A stretch of DNA of 64,000 bases from Sequoia sempervirens (GCA_007258455.2 VDFB02270651.1:704469360-704533359), one strand, 5' to 3'. Positions 23,037-33,600 are shown, counted from the first letter of the stretch. Numbers and translations are program-made. The notes: generated from the letters alone by a model not told the origin.

Positions 23037-23490
23037 ATGACTCCACCAGTTCTTATACCACCAAATCTAGATAAACCACTAATCTTATACATTACTGCAA
23101 TAGAGACATCTCTGGGGGCATTGCTAGCACAAGAAGACTCTACAAGAAAGGAACATGCAATCTACTACATCAGTAGAACACTGACAAGTCATGAGCTCAA
23201 TTATACTTCTATCGAGAAGGCTTGTTTGGCAGTAGTCTTTGCTTCATAGAAGTTTCAGCATTACATGTTAACCCATACAGTCAATTTGGTTTCAAAGATT
23301 GATCCACTCAAGTATTTGTTGAGCAAAGCATCATTAACAGGAAGGTTAGCAAAGTGGGTAATGATTCTGAGTGAGTTCAACATCCATTATGTTGATTGCA
23401 AGGCAATCAAAGGACAGGTTATCGCTGATCAATTAGCCAAAGCACCACTACAAGCAGATCATCCCTTACACATTGAATTTCCAGATGCTG
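23037..23490 (+). pseudogene. Element A RNase H (Ty3-type)
   Basis: Standard RNase H following the connection domain: PLILYITAIETSLGALLAQ, HAIYYISRTLTSHELNYTSIEKACLAV, then after a TAG (23248) KFQHYMLTHTVNLVSKIDPLKYLL and GRLAKWVMILSEFNIHYV. The first catalytic Asp of the domain is replaced (ITAIETS where ..S.TD.. would be common), suggesting that this copy is catalytically weakened, as is usual for Tat elements. It ends at KAIKGQVIADQLAKAP. Confidence 0.85.
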
Positions 23491-23499
23491 ATGTCTTTA

Positions 23500-23910
23500 C
23501 TGTAGAATCTAAACAACCATGGTCCTTATATTTTGATGGTTCTTTCACTCAACATGGATCGGGGGCAAGCATACTTTTCATTACCCCTCAAGGACACACC
23601 ATTCCTTGATCATATAGGCTGATGTTTCCATGCACCAACAACATAGCCAAATATGAAGCATTGATCACTAGGCTCAAAATAGCACTAGAATGGAGAATTA
23701 CAGAATTACAAGTGTATGGCGACTCACAGCTAGTCATTTGTCAGATCAATAATGACTATCAGACCAAAGATGACAAACTGCTACCTTATAAAAAGATGGT
23801 GGATGACTTCAAGAAATACTTTATGGACATCAAATTCACACAAATTCCAAGGCTTGATAATAAAGTAGCTGACGCCATGGCTACGATCGCATCATTGTTA
23901 CAACTCCCAA
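23500..23910 (+). pseudogene. Element A second RNase H (archaeal-type)
   Basis: A complete second RNase H fold: WSLYFDGSFTQHGSGASI (Asp), NNIAKYEALI (Glu), VYGDSQLVICQI (Asp), KDDKLLPYKKM and NKVADAMATIASLL (Asp). This extra domain, between the Ty3 RNase H and integrase, is the hallmark of the Tat group. One TGA at 23607, where Arg is usual (CGA to TGA), interrupts it. All four acidic residues remain. Confidence 0.9.
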
Positions 23911-23919
23911 AAACTCAGA

Positions 23920-25127
23920 CTCATTATGAATTTCTGGTGGAACAATCATTTACACCTGCTTATGATACCCCTGAAAGCCAAATCATTTGCCACTTGATAG
24001 GATCCGATTCACTTTGGTACAGAAAAATTTATGCCTATCTCAAAGATGATATATTGCCACCTGATCTATCTTGTAATCAAAAACACAATTTTATCTGCCA
24101 ATCCACTCGCTACACCCTTATCGCTGACACCCTTTATCACCGTGGTCTTGGTGGAACTTTACTCCGATGTCTTGAATGTGAAGAATCTGACAAAGCTTTA
24201 CAAGAAGTTCACGGTGGCATCTGTGGTACTCATTCGAGTGGACTGACCTTATCCAAGAAATTGATTAGAATGGGTTACTACTGGCCTACAATGGAGATAG
24301 AATCATTCACTTTTGTGAAAACATGCTCAAAATGTTAGATTCATGGGAATCTCGTTCATGCTCCCGCACAGGAACTTCAACCATTCATGCCAACCTGACC
24401 ATTTTCTCAATGGGGGTTAGATATAGTAGGCAAGATTCATCCTTCTTCATCAAACAGGCATAAGTTCATCATCACAGCCACAGAGTATTTCACCAAGTGG
24501 ATTGAGGAAGTCCCTCTTACTAGAGTAACCGGAAAACAAATATCAGCATTCATACTCAACTATATTATTTGTCAATATGGCATTCCCAACTCCATTATTA
24601 CAAATAATGGACGTCCATTCAAGAATCAGGATGTTGATGAACTTTGTGAGAGATTTCACATTCAACATAGATATTCAACACCTTACTATCCACAAGGGAA
24701 TGGCCAAGCAGAGGCCTCAAATAAAACAATATTAAATTTTTTGAAGAAGACTGTGAATGATTCAAGGAAGGATTGGAATGTTCAACTCAATCCCACCTTG
24801 TGGGCCTACAGAGCCAGTGTCTGCATGCGAACAGGAGCAACACCATTTGCTCTTGTCTATGGAGCAGAGGCCATATTACCTTTAGAAATTGAGGTTCCCT
24901 CACTTAAGGTATCATTGAAAGGCCTCACAACAGATGATGAATATAGAGTTTCCCAACTCCAAGAGCTTGAACTCCTAGATGAGAAGAGACAAAAAGTAGC
25001 TAATCATTTGAAATCATATCAACAGATGATGTCTCACAGCTATAATCACAAAGTAAAACCACGTACCTTTCAGGTGGGTGATCTTGTTCTGAAAGAGAAC
25101 CCACGCAATCAGCAAGACTTTTTCTGA
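23920..25127 (+). pseudogene. Element A integrase, C-terminally truncated
   Basis: HHCC module: EVHGGICGTHSSGL and TCSKC (24200-24340), then a TAG. Core: WGLDIVGK (first Asp, near 24415), IITNNGRPFKN (the second Asp is Asn, codon AAT, near 24597) and GNGQAEASNK (Glu, near 24703). The end is open at 24741-25127 with WAYRASVCMRTGATPF, YGAEAILPLEIE and RTFQVGDLVLKENPRNQQ, then stops abruptly. The missing tail is found in reverse orientation at 25142-25243. Confidence 0.9.
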
Positions 25128-25141
25128 TGATGATAATTGTC

Positions 25142-25243
25142 TTAGACATAGTACTTTTTCAGGTGCATGTTGTTGATAGGTTCATCAAACAGGTCCCCTT
25201 CTGGCGTTGATAGCTTGTAGGCTCCTTTCCCCTCTAATGCTTG
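25142..25243 (-). pseudogene. Inverted integrase C-terminal tail
   Basis: On the minus strand GAYKLSTPEGDLFDEPIN then MHLKKYYV and a TAA read without a break. The same motif set ends the integrase of element B (GAYPLSTPEGEPLQEPMN, SHLKKFYG). It lies just past the truncated plus-strand integrase, so a small local inversion with loss of intervening codons is the simplest reading. Confidence 0.8.
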
Positions 25244-25439
25244 TACACACTTCCAACATTTTCAAACACTCTATGATGATTTAAGCAGGATAAATAAAAG
25301 GCTCAACAAAATGGTCAGTTTCATTTAGTTGCATTTCATTTTAGGTAATTAAACATACCTGTATAGTAGATTTGCATCAAAATTTTGAAAGGATAATAAT
25401 CACATCAAATGGCTGCCATGTTTCTTTGAACTATTTGTG

Positions 25440-26560
25440 GAGGACAATACAAACATTTGTGTCATTATCATTTCATCATCATTTCATTAGCATTTCATTA
25501 ATTGCATTTTCATTATAATTTCATATTAGTTTCATATCATTTCATGTTAGTTGCATTTTCATTATCATTTCATCTTAGTTCTATTATCATTTCATCATTT
25601 CATTCACATTATCATCTTATCATTGCATTATCATTATCATTATCATCTTATCATTGCATTTGCATTATCATCTTATCATTTCATCTATCATCCATTATCA
25701 TCATCATTCATTATTATTTTATCATCATTTCATTTGCATTTCATTTTTATATTCATTATCATTTCATCATCATAACCATTCGCATAACCTTTCACTATCA
25801 TTTTCATTTCATATCCATATCATTTCATTATCATATCCATATCATTTCATTATCATATCATTTATCATTTAACATTATCATACCATTTATCATTTAACAT
25901 TATCATATCATTTATCATTTAACATCTCATTATCATTTATCATTTAACATCTCGTTTATCATTATCATTTAATATTGCATTATCATTATCATTTAGTATT
26001 ACATTACCATTATCATCTTATCATTGTATTTTCATTATCATTTTTATTATCATCATCATTAGCATTATCATCTAATCATTGCATTTTCATTATCATTTCA
26101 TTTTCATTATCAGTATTATATCATTATCATTATTATATCATTATCATTATTATTTCATTATCATTTCATTCATTATCATTATATTGTTATCATTTCATTT
26201 CATTATCATTCATTGCACCATCATTTATTTTATCATTTCATTCATTACCATCTCGGTATCATTATCATTTCATTTCATCATTATCACATCATTATTATTC
26301 ATATCATTATCATTTTTTTGAAACATATCATTTCACTATCATTATCATTTCGTTGTCATTTCATCTCATTTTATTATCATTATCATCATTTTTCATCTCA
26401 GTATCATTATTTCATCATATCATTTCATTTATCCATTCATTCTACTTACAAATCATGATATTTTCATCACATATCATTTTATCATACATCTCCTCAATAT
26501 TTATTCATATCATTTTACATCATATCATACCATTTTAACATACAAAATTCATAATGCATA
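25440..26560 (+). repeat. TCATT/TTATCA-rich low-complexity tract, element A
   Basis: About 1.1 kb made almost entirely of ATTATCATTTCATT-like strings with a loose period of 5-9 bases and no fixed unit. Long open frames with His/Ile/Ser/Phe repeats in all three forward frames are artefacts of composition. It lies between the converging pol and antisense PMD genes. 26560-26960 continues as more degenerate CATAT/ATCAT sequence. Confidence 0.9.
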
Positions 26561-26968
26561 TCATGAACACAACATTCATTTTTTTTCATCATATTACCAT
26601 CTTTTGCTTGCATTGAAAAATCCAAAAATAATCATTCTATACATACATTCATCCACTTGCATGACATCATTAGTACACATTATCAAATCATTATCATCAT
26701 CATAATAACATTATAATCGAATCATCCCTCATATCATGTTAGTCATCAGATCATAACACATAGAAATAAATGCATATCATATCATCATATCATAAATACA
26801 TATCCCATAATCCAAAATAATCATCGCCGTTGCATATCATCACTCATCAAATATGATACAAATGTCCAACTATCCAATGAAACTAAAATGTCCAAAGCAA
26901 AACATTAGATATGATACAAAATTGGTATACATGCTCCAAAAATGGTACACATATGTGCACTATATCTG

Positions 26969-28870
26969 CTAACTGGTCGATGCCCCTGATGGTGCTGGTC
27001 CGAAAGGAGGTGGCCTGCCACTGGTGCCTGCATCTGGATCCTACTAAGGCCCAGTCACTCCCCTACTCTGTGTGTGTGTCTGCGATCTAATCCTTGTCCT
27101 GCTATGGGACTATGGGTATGGATCTCTACGCTCCGGAGGACACTGCTCCTTGTATCTGACTCTGTAGTACTCAGCCTGCCTAGCCATCTCCATGCCCTCT
27201 GCAATGGCATCCCACACTGACGCACTCTCTACAGTGCCCATCAGTCTCTAAGCAATGCCCTCAGCCTCTACTTCCTGTCATCTGAATGCATCTCTCTCTT
27301 TGATCACTTGGGCTAACTGTGGGGCCGAGGTAGGTGCCTATGCCTGTGCATGTGCCTGAGCCTGTGCCAGCTACACCTATAACTACACAATTAATCCCTA
27401 AGCCTGTGACAAATGACTCTACAACTGTCCCTGCTGCCCCTGTAGTGTTTGCACCTAGGCCTGAAGTGTGGCTATTTGTCCCTGCTGAGAGGAGGATGCC
27501 ATCCGGATCACTGTCCGTCTCCCAATCCCTGTCCTTGGCCCCCGGATGATCTAGACACCTCACAGAATATCCAGCCTTTACCTACCCAACACCTATCCCT
27601 CCTCCCCACCGTCATCTCCATCATCCCCATCTAAGCTATCCTCCTCATCTCCGCTCTCCTCCTCCTCTCCTCCAACTGCTCCCTGCTCGCCGCTGGCCAC
27701 ATCCTCCTATCTAACTGCCCCTGGCTATGGTGCTACCAGTATAGGTGCTGCCTCATCAGGACTGGTGAATCGTGGAAAGGGATGCGTGTGAAAATATGCA
27801 GCGTACTCATCAAACATACCCACATCAACAATGTCTCGCCTGTCAACCCATACCTCAGGTGCCAAGGACTTAAACTCTATATACGCTATCTGATACGAAA
27901 TACATGGCCCCCATCTGGCCTCATCCATGCTTCAGGTGTAGTGTGCAACCCCTTGCGGCATCCCCTGTGTGAATCCAAACTGTCTCTGGACCTGCAACGC
28001 CAAAAACCTCTCTAGAATGAAGGGAGTTCACCCTATTAGGAACCAAGGAATGCATACATATGGCATCTCTATATCATCTGCCACCCATGGGTCACAATCC
28101 AGATACGGTCACCATACAACTGTATCCATGTCATCCAAAAGTTGCCTCTAGTAATCCACCTTGCCCAGCTTGGGCTGGGTAAGGAACATAGCATACATAT
28201 ATATATATATAAGGCCTACTTGGTGGCCTAACTCTGGGGCACGCCGGTCTCATCACAGCAAGATGCTCCCATGCCCAGATCTGCAACAATGTCACACCAT
28301 AGGACAAACTGGAAGAACCCCTGTATACCACCTAATGCAAATCGTGATATAGATGTGCTAACATGCAGCTCCCCCATGCATATCGCTGTGGCTGTAACAG
28401 TATCTGCTCTAGAATCCTGCCCCATCCCATTGATAATCCCTTTTCCCGATGATCCAGACAAAGGAGACCTCCAATAAATGCACCTAAAACTGCCGGCAAG
28501 GTTGAATATCTGTGAAAGTTAGCCCACAGTACCCAGTACCCAGCGATCTGTGCATCTCAGTACACTCTCCTCAAAGCATCCGTACCCCCGAGCTCCTTGT
28601 GATCATAATACACAAGGGCACCAACAACTGGGATACCTAAAATCTTGTACACATCCTCAGGAGTCACCATCACCTCACCAGTCGGCATATGAAAGGTGTT
28701 GTGCTCTGAGTGCCATCGCTTTGCCAGTGTTGTCAACAATCCTCTGTTGACCTAAATCGGCGGCATAGCCAATAAGGATCTCAGACCACAAGTATCTATC
28801 AAATCTATATCAGCAGGTGTTAACTTGAGAATCTTATCCCATCCTGCTGAGTGCTGCTCTCTAATTTAGA
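26969..28870 (-). pseudogene. Element A antisense plant mobile domain gene
   Basis: Minus-strand gene opposite to gag-pol. Reading down from 28870: TPADIDLIDTCGLRSLL, LLTTLAKRWHSEHNTFHMP, GEVMVTPEDVYKILGIPV (28739-28557), RYAWGSCMLAHLYHDLH (near 28360) and VTLLQIWAWEHLAVMRP (near 28270). These are the core boxes of the plant mobile domain (PMD) shared by MAIN/MAIL proteins and by some transposons. A later part is EVWVDRRDIVDVGMFDEYAAYF (27928-27725), then an acidic stretch, Gln/coiled-coil-like sequence and AEYYRVRYKEQCPP near the end. At least one frameshift and several stops are present. Function in the element is unknown. Confidence 0.75.
28192..28212. repeat. AT dinucleotide microsatellite in the PMD gene
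   Basis: CATATATATATATATATAAG inside the antisense PMD coding region, giving a tyrosine/isoleucine run on the minus strand. It is probably a late expansion that damages the protein. Confidence 0.7.
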
Positions 28871-29396
28871 GGTTTTTGAACACCTATTTTCATCACAAGG
28901 ATAATTCATCAGAATCATACCAATCATTCAATCTCATTCAAACAAAATCAATTAGACTCATATCTATCAGTGACCTATAACAGTGAACTATATCAGACCC
29001 ATATCAATGACTCATATCACTGCATCAAATCAACGACCCATATCACACAAATCCCATCAGGCAAACCAATATACAATCTATCTATCTAGATATCATATCA
29101 AATCTGTTCTACCATCAATTACTATTTATTTTCTATTACAGAAAGAAAATTTATCAGAAGTCATATCAACCATCTACTATTTGTTTTCTACTCTCAGAAG
29201 CAAAGTTATCAGTTCAATTACTCTTTGTTTTCTACTCTAGGAAGCAAAGTTATCAATCAATCAATCAGATTATTTTATCATTTCTATCCATACCAGCATG
29301 ATGACATGACAATTTATCTATCTATTGACTAAGGAAGCAATTCATCATCATTCTTGCAAATCTATCATCAAAACATCAATTCTGCCTATTTTTACT

Positions 29397-29665
29397 ATAT
29401 GTGCCGTTCTTTTTACGGTATGCTCTAAACCTCGTATGCACCGTTCTTTTCACTTTATGCACTCAAACAGACTCCCTATGCGCGTTTTCCTATATTCCCT
29501 ACCTTACTCAACCTAAGCGCCACTATTTTTGCCCGATGCGCATTTTTCCTGTATGCGCGCTTGTTTTCCCTAAAAGTGCTTTACCCCTAAAATTTTCTAT
29601 CCTTCCCTATATGCACGCTAGTTTTCATGGGATGCGCTAAACTGGTCTTATCCTAGCTATGCTAT
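29397..29665 (-). repeat. GCGCAT-type motif cluster upstream of the antisense gene
   Basis: Read on the minus strand, GTGCATACGAGGTTT, GCGCATAGGG, GCGCATCGGGC and GCGCATACAGG recur every 20-45 bases. They resemble the sense leader array at 16152-16460 in the same orientation relative to the gene they precede; 16152-16166 and 29427-29441 (minus) match at 14 of 15 bases. Confidence 0.6.
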
Positions 29666-30190
29666 ATGCACGTTTGTTTCTACTCTAACCACCGAATTTT
29701 TTTTCGAAAACACGTTGAAACTATCCTAAATGAGCGCATACGTCATTTTAAAATCTAAAATCCATAGAAACACATGAAATTACAATTCAAACGAAAAAAA
29801 TCAAAAGCACTGGAGGCTAGATCGACTCACCAGTGGTCCATACACTGCTGGCCTCTGATATCGGCAAGATCTCTCAAATCGGTGGTGATGATAAGGGATC
29901 TCCATGTCGTGATGTCACTCTCAGAGCTACAGTATTTACCAAAGTCAAAAGTGCAAATGACTTGTCTTTTTCAAATTTTTACCTTTTAAAGGTCAAACCA
30001 AGGGTAAGTTTGCTGCCTTTTTACTTTATTTTCAAAATGGGACATATCTTTTTCATCATTTACCGCAAGCTAAACCACTCTTTCTCATCCGTGATTTACC
30101 TCCCGAGGGGGCATCATCAGCAGAAATATTGAAAGCATATCAGGGGAAAAATCTTATTTTCTTTGAAGCAATGCGTTTCACACATCACTT

Positions 30191-30205
30191 CAAAGAGGGG
30201 CAAAA
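30191..30205 (+). other. Polypurine tract, element A
   Basis: CAAAGAGGGGCAAAA directly before the 3' LTR. The same core, AAAGAGGGGAAAAA, precedes the LTR of element B on the minus strand. Confidence 0.85.
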
Positions 30206-31238
30206 TGTATACGTCTAAAAGTGGTCATGATTAAGCTTGTTAATTAATTAAATATGATTTATTTAATTAATTCCTCTAAAGTCATCTACATATAAATAAA
30301 TTTAATTATTTATTTATATGGTTCATTTTCTAAATTCTTCTATTAAATAAATAATTTTATTTAATTATTGACATTTCCACCTTCCACTTAATTAAATTAA
30401 ATAAATTTTCATAATTTATTTATATTTGATTATCATTCTATTCTAAAGTTTGAATATTTTGAATATTTAAATAATGGAATATTCTCCATCCCATAATCAA
30501 ATTAAATATTAAATATTTAATTTAATATTTCCTCACTTTAATTTCATTCTTAAAAACATAATTAAATATGATTTATTTAATTATGTGAGTTTCCATTTTC
30601 ATCTTCACTTCCAAATTAAATAAATATATTTTATTTAATTTCTAACTCACTCTAAACTCACCCTTCCAAATTCTCAACTCATCCTTTGAAATGGAAGTTT
30701 CCCTTCGAAACTCAATGACAAAAATTGAAAGAAAATGGAAACCTTCCATCCTCTTCTCCACTTTCAAAAATTTGCCACCGTCCATTCGAACAAGCTTAAT
30801 TCAGGCCATCGATCGAATCAGCCAATCGAATCCTCTCGAAAACTCTATAAATTCTGGGGCAAATCCAAGCTTTGCTTAGACTACGCATACACACTACGCA
30901 CACATTTACACAGCCAAACTTGTAATCAGCTTATGCATTCATATCAGTTTCAATATCACAACCATACTTTCATCTTAGCATAGCTTTTGCATTTAGAATA
31001 ATATGCATTTTTATTTTTATCTCATTCTTCATGCTGTCCTTTTGTTGAGCTTGATCTGCTAGATTTGAGAGCCATTCAAAACCAACAAAATGTTGGAGTT
31101 AGAGAGAAATAAGACGATTTCAGAGAAGCTGCCATTAATAGATTTCTTATTTCTATTTTTCTTTTAGCTTCTTTGATTTAATGTCTTATTAATATGTGTT
31201 TTAATTCATTTAAATTGATCCAATATTTCACTCACACA
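30206..31238 (+). repeat. Element A 3' LTR
   Basis: 1,033 bp, TGTATACGTC to CACTCACACA, about 96% identical by eye to the 5' LTR; most differences are transitions. TATA box at 30846-30852. Confidence 0.95.
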
Positions 31239-31243
31239 CCAAT
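31239..31243. repeat. Element A target-site duplication, right (CCAAT)
   Basis: Identical to 15001-15005. Confidence 0.95.
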
Positions 31244-31555
31244 CACCCAAGCAATCCTGATATTTGATTTCTTTGGCCATGCAAGAACTTTACCTTCTGA
31301 AAATGCAACTTGGTACCCCTTGTCCTCCAAGGTTGAGATAGAGACAAGGTTTCACTTGATACCCGAAAAAAATAGAACATCACTCAATTGCAAAGAAATT
31401 CCATACTCCAAGTGAAGAGAGGAGGTCCCAACTCCTTTCACAGAATAAATAGCATCATCTCCAATAATGACTTGAACACTAGAATCTCTCTCCACCAAAT
31501 TAGTTAGATTCTCGCTAAATCCGGTGATGTGGCAAGAGGCACCACTATCAATCAA
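31244..31555 (-). pseudogene. Copia protease and integrase N-terminus
   Basis: Aspartic protease active site WLIDSGASCHITG (31555 region) with VIIGDDAIYSVKGVG and LSDVLFFSGIKWNLVSI following. Reading then passes through NIRIAWVIG to the insertion site; with one CCAAT copy removed, the next codons at 15005 continue in frame as FHHESLYRL. The active-site Asp-Ser-Gly is intact. Confidence 0.85.
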
Positions 31556-31624
31556 CCAAGTATTGTTGTTAGTAGAAACACTGCTTGAAAGAGCAGAATA
31601 AAATAGAAAACCACCTGAATCCTC

Positions 31625-32458
31625 CTACAAAGAGATCTCACCAACATTGGCAATGGAAGCTTGTTGCTTAGGTCTAGTTGGACAATCCTTTGCATAGTGA
31701 CCATACTTGTCACATGTAAAACATTGAACATGAGAGAGGTCCTTCTTCTTCTTGAATGTAGGAGCACCATTAGATCCTTTATCCCTATTCCTCTTGAAAT
31801 ATCCTTTCTTTCCTTCTTTCCATTTCTTCTTCGAGGATTGAGCAGCAAGAACATGAATATCTTCATTAGTAGAGCTTTGACCAATACCTCTCATAGCCAA
31901 CCTTGATTCTTCTTGAATAAAATCGGCCCTCAAATGATCAAACTTAGGAATTTTTGATCTCACACTTATTCCTTGAATGCATGACTCCCAAGATGAAGGA
32001 AGACCATTAAGAGCCAATATGGTCAAATCCTTTCTATCAACAATATGCCCAATAGTAGAGAGTTGATCTCTCAACTCAGTGATCTTCATGAAATATGAGA
32101 TGACGAATTCTCCTTTCGCCATCTTGATATGATGAAGTTGTTTCCTTAATGTAGGAGCTCGACTTGTGTTGTTGATCTCATACATTTCCTCCAAATTATT
32201 AAACATAACTCTTGTTGTCTTCAACTTGGAGATGATTGGCACAATGTGATCTTTCATAGAATCAACCAACATCTTTTTTGCCTTAGTGACATTTCTCTTC
32301 CATTGAGGCTTCTCATTCTCATCGGAGGGTTCAGGAACTTTTCCCTCCACGAACTCTACTAACTCATTTTGTTCCAATGCTAGCATGAATCTAAAATTCC
32401 AAGATGTGAAGTTTGAAGTGCCCTTAAGTCTATCTTTGATCTTCAGCCTGTTCACCAT
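31625..32458 (-). CDS. Copia gag, open reading frame
   Basis: 277-codon open frame from an ATG at 32458, the best preserved ORF of the window. N-terminal NRLKIKDRLKGTSNFTSWNF and LEMYEIN-like LEEMYEINNTSRAPTL with GEFVISYFMKITELRDQL mark the UBN2-type gag of plant copia. A CCHC zinc knuckle CFTCDKYGHYAKDC lies near the C-terminus, preceded by a Lys/Arg-rich stretch. The stop (TAG, 31625-31627) separates it from the protease frame. Gag would form the particle and bind RNA through the knuckle. Confidence 0.85.
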   Translation of the reverse strand: MVNRLKIKDRLKGTSNFTSWNFRFMLALEQNELVEFVEGKVPEPSDENEKPQWKRNVTKAKKMLVDSMKDHIVPIISKLKTTRVMFNNLEEMYEINNTSRAPTLRKQLHHIKMAKGEFVISYFMKITELRDQLSTIGHIVDRKDLTILALNGLPSSWESCIQGISVRSKIPKFDHLRADFIQEESRLAMRGIGQSSTNEDIHVLAAQSSKKKWKEGKKGYFKRNRDKGSNGAPTFKKKKDLSHVQCFTCDKYGHYAKDCPTRPKQQASIANVGEISL

Positions 32459-32545
32459 TTGAAAATAAGATCAATGCAATTAGGATGAGAATAAGAATGG
32501 AGGGTAGCATTTCTTGAATAAATCTAATCATGATCTTTCTTATAC

Positions 32546-32558
32546 CCACTCTGATATT
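32546..32558 (-). other. Copia primer-binding site
   Basis: On the minus strand, ATATCAGAGTGGG follows the LTR end; TATCAGAG matches the initiator-tRNA-Met site common in plant copia elements. Confidence 0.75.
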
Positions 32559-32559
32559 G

Positions 32560-33195
32560 TGTTAGTTTTATATGATCAGATTAGATAGTCAGAATTTAAT
32601 TCAAAATCATACACAATAACACAACATATACCCTAGGAAAACCCTCCACTTGAGGGAGAAAAACCCAGCAATAATATATCACTTATATATTGAATGTCAA
32701 CACAAATGTCTCATTTACAAAGAGGGCCAATATGAAGGCCAATTAGAAGCACCACAATCTAATGCTAACACAATAACAGGGTAATACAATCTACTGATGA
32801 TAAACTCAACCTTCCACAAAATATCGATCTGCACTTGATTACAAACTCACACTTATATAGATCGAACTTGTGATGAACTACGAATGAATGAATGTGAAAC
32901 AATGAAAGACCATTGAACATATATACAAGATGAAGGGAGAGGTTGTGACTCTTCAATACTACAAGTTGGCCTTCTTGAAAAGTTGTGTCTCCAACACACA
33001 TGAAGTCAGCCTCAAGGAATTCACAACTCATAAATTTGTACTTAACAATAATTAAATATTAAATAAATGAGGCACCTCCTCATAACAAATATCACCATAA
33101 ATTAAATAGCCAAAGGCTATTATTTAAATTATCCATGTCGATGCAAAGGAGATCGGGCTAGAAGATAATCTTGATGCTACTTAATAAAATCAACA
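32560..33195 (-). repeat. Copia 5' LTR
   Basis: 636 bp, partner of 11120-11757; same TGTTAGTT and ATCAACA ends. Confidence 0.9.
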
Positions 33196-33403
33196 AATTA
33201 ATGTTATTATCAACGTAATATTTTAGGCCTTCCAATAGGCCCACTAGTTTTTCCTCATTATTGGTACCAGGAGGGAGCTTGATTGATTCTGACCACACGA
33301 TCTCACATTTGTCATTCCTTAGCAGAAACCCAATGCCCAATGCCCCAAGTTTACCCCTTGAGGCCTCGTCAAAGTTCATGTTCAGCCTGCTTGAGGGGGG
33401 GAG
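33196..33403 (-). pseudogene. RVT_3-type RNase H domain, N-terminal half (LINE-like unit)
   Basis: Minus-strand MNFDEASRGKLGALGIGFLL (first Asp), preceded by PPSSRLN, and NNEEKLVGLLEGLKY (Glu) are signatures of the plant RVT_3 domain. Coding is cut by the copia target site and continues at 11114. The 5' boundary of the unit (33403) meets the right copy of the direct repeat, so the element was truncated just ahead of this domain. Confidence 0.7.
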
Positions 33404-33598
33404 ATAATACCTAGTTTCCTGATACTTCTTTATCTCAAGCTCCTCCTTTGCATGAACTCCCAGAGTGTACCACCAAACCTAGTTATGTCACTAATAGAAA
33501 TCCAAGTTTTCTTGAACATCCATACCTGAAGGTTGCATCACAATCTATTCTTCTTGCACATAAAAATGCCACATATTAACCCCTTCTAAATCAAACAT
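33404..33598. repeat. Right copy of the ~194-bp direct repeat (LINE flank)
   Basis: Partner of 9659-9852; see that entry. It begins ATAATACCTAGT and ends TCAAACAT, where the left copy is followed by the T run. Confidence 0.7.
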
Positions 33599-33600
33599 TT

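Larger units (their letters stand above)
15006..31238 (+). mobile_element. Element A: Ty3/gypsy Tat-lineage retrotransposon, 16.2 kb
   Basis: Complete from TG at 15006 to CA at 31238 with perfect CCAAT target duplication. Order: 5' LTR, primer-binding site, 2.3-kb leader, gag-protease with G-patch, reverse transcriptase, RNase H, second (archaeal-type) RNase H, integrase, TCATT-rich tract, antisense plant-mobile-domain gene, polypurine tract, 3' LTR. RT-RNH-integrase order and the second RNase H place it in the Tat group of Ty3/gypsy; a reverse-strand ORF between pol and the 3' LTR is also known in that group (Grande, RIRE2). LTRs differ by roughly 4%, so insertion is younger than that of the copia host. 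Stops, frameshifts and a lost integrase aspartate make it inactive. Confidence 0.95.
11120..33195 (-). mobile_element. Ty1/copia element, minus strand, split by element A
   Basis: LTRs of 638 bp (11120-11757) and 636 bp (32560-33195) differ by roughly 7% by eye and are flanked by GATTA/AATTA. Reading 3' to 5' on the plus strand: gag (32458-31625), protease (around 31555-31352), integrase, reverse transcriptase and RNase H (15005-12241), the copia order. A 16.2-kb Ty3/gypsy element interrupts the integrase N-terminus at 15005/31239. Without that insertion the element is about 5.8 kb, normal for plant copia. Scattered stops and frameshifts make it inactive. Confidence 0.9.

Noticed and set aside
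25502..26538. Overlapping open frames of 70-187 codons rich in His, Ile, Ser, Phe and Tyr
   Set aside because: They arise in all three forward frames from the TCATT/TTATCA low-complexity tract; no codon bias or domain.
25440..26560. CRISPR-like or satellite array
   Set aside because: No fixed unit and no spacers; the period drifts, as in slippage-driven low-complexity DNA.
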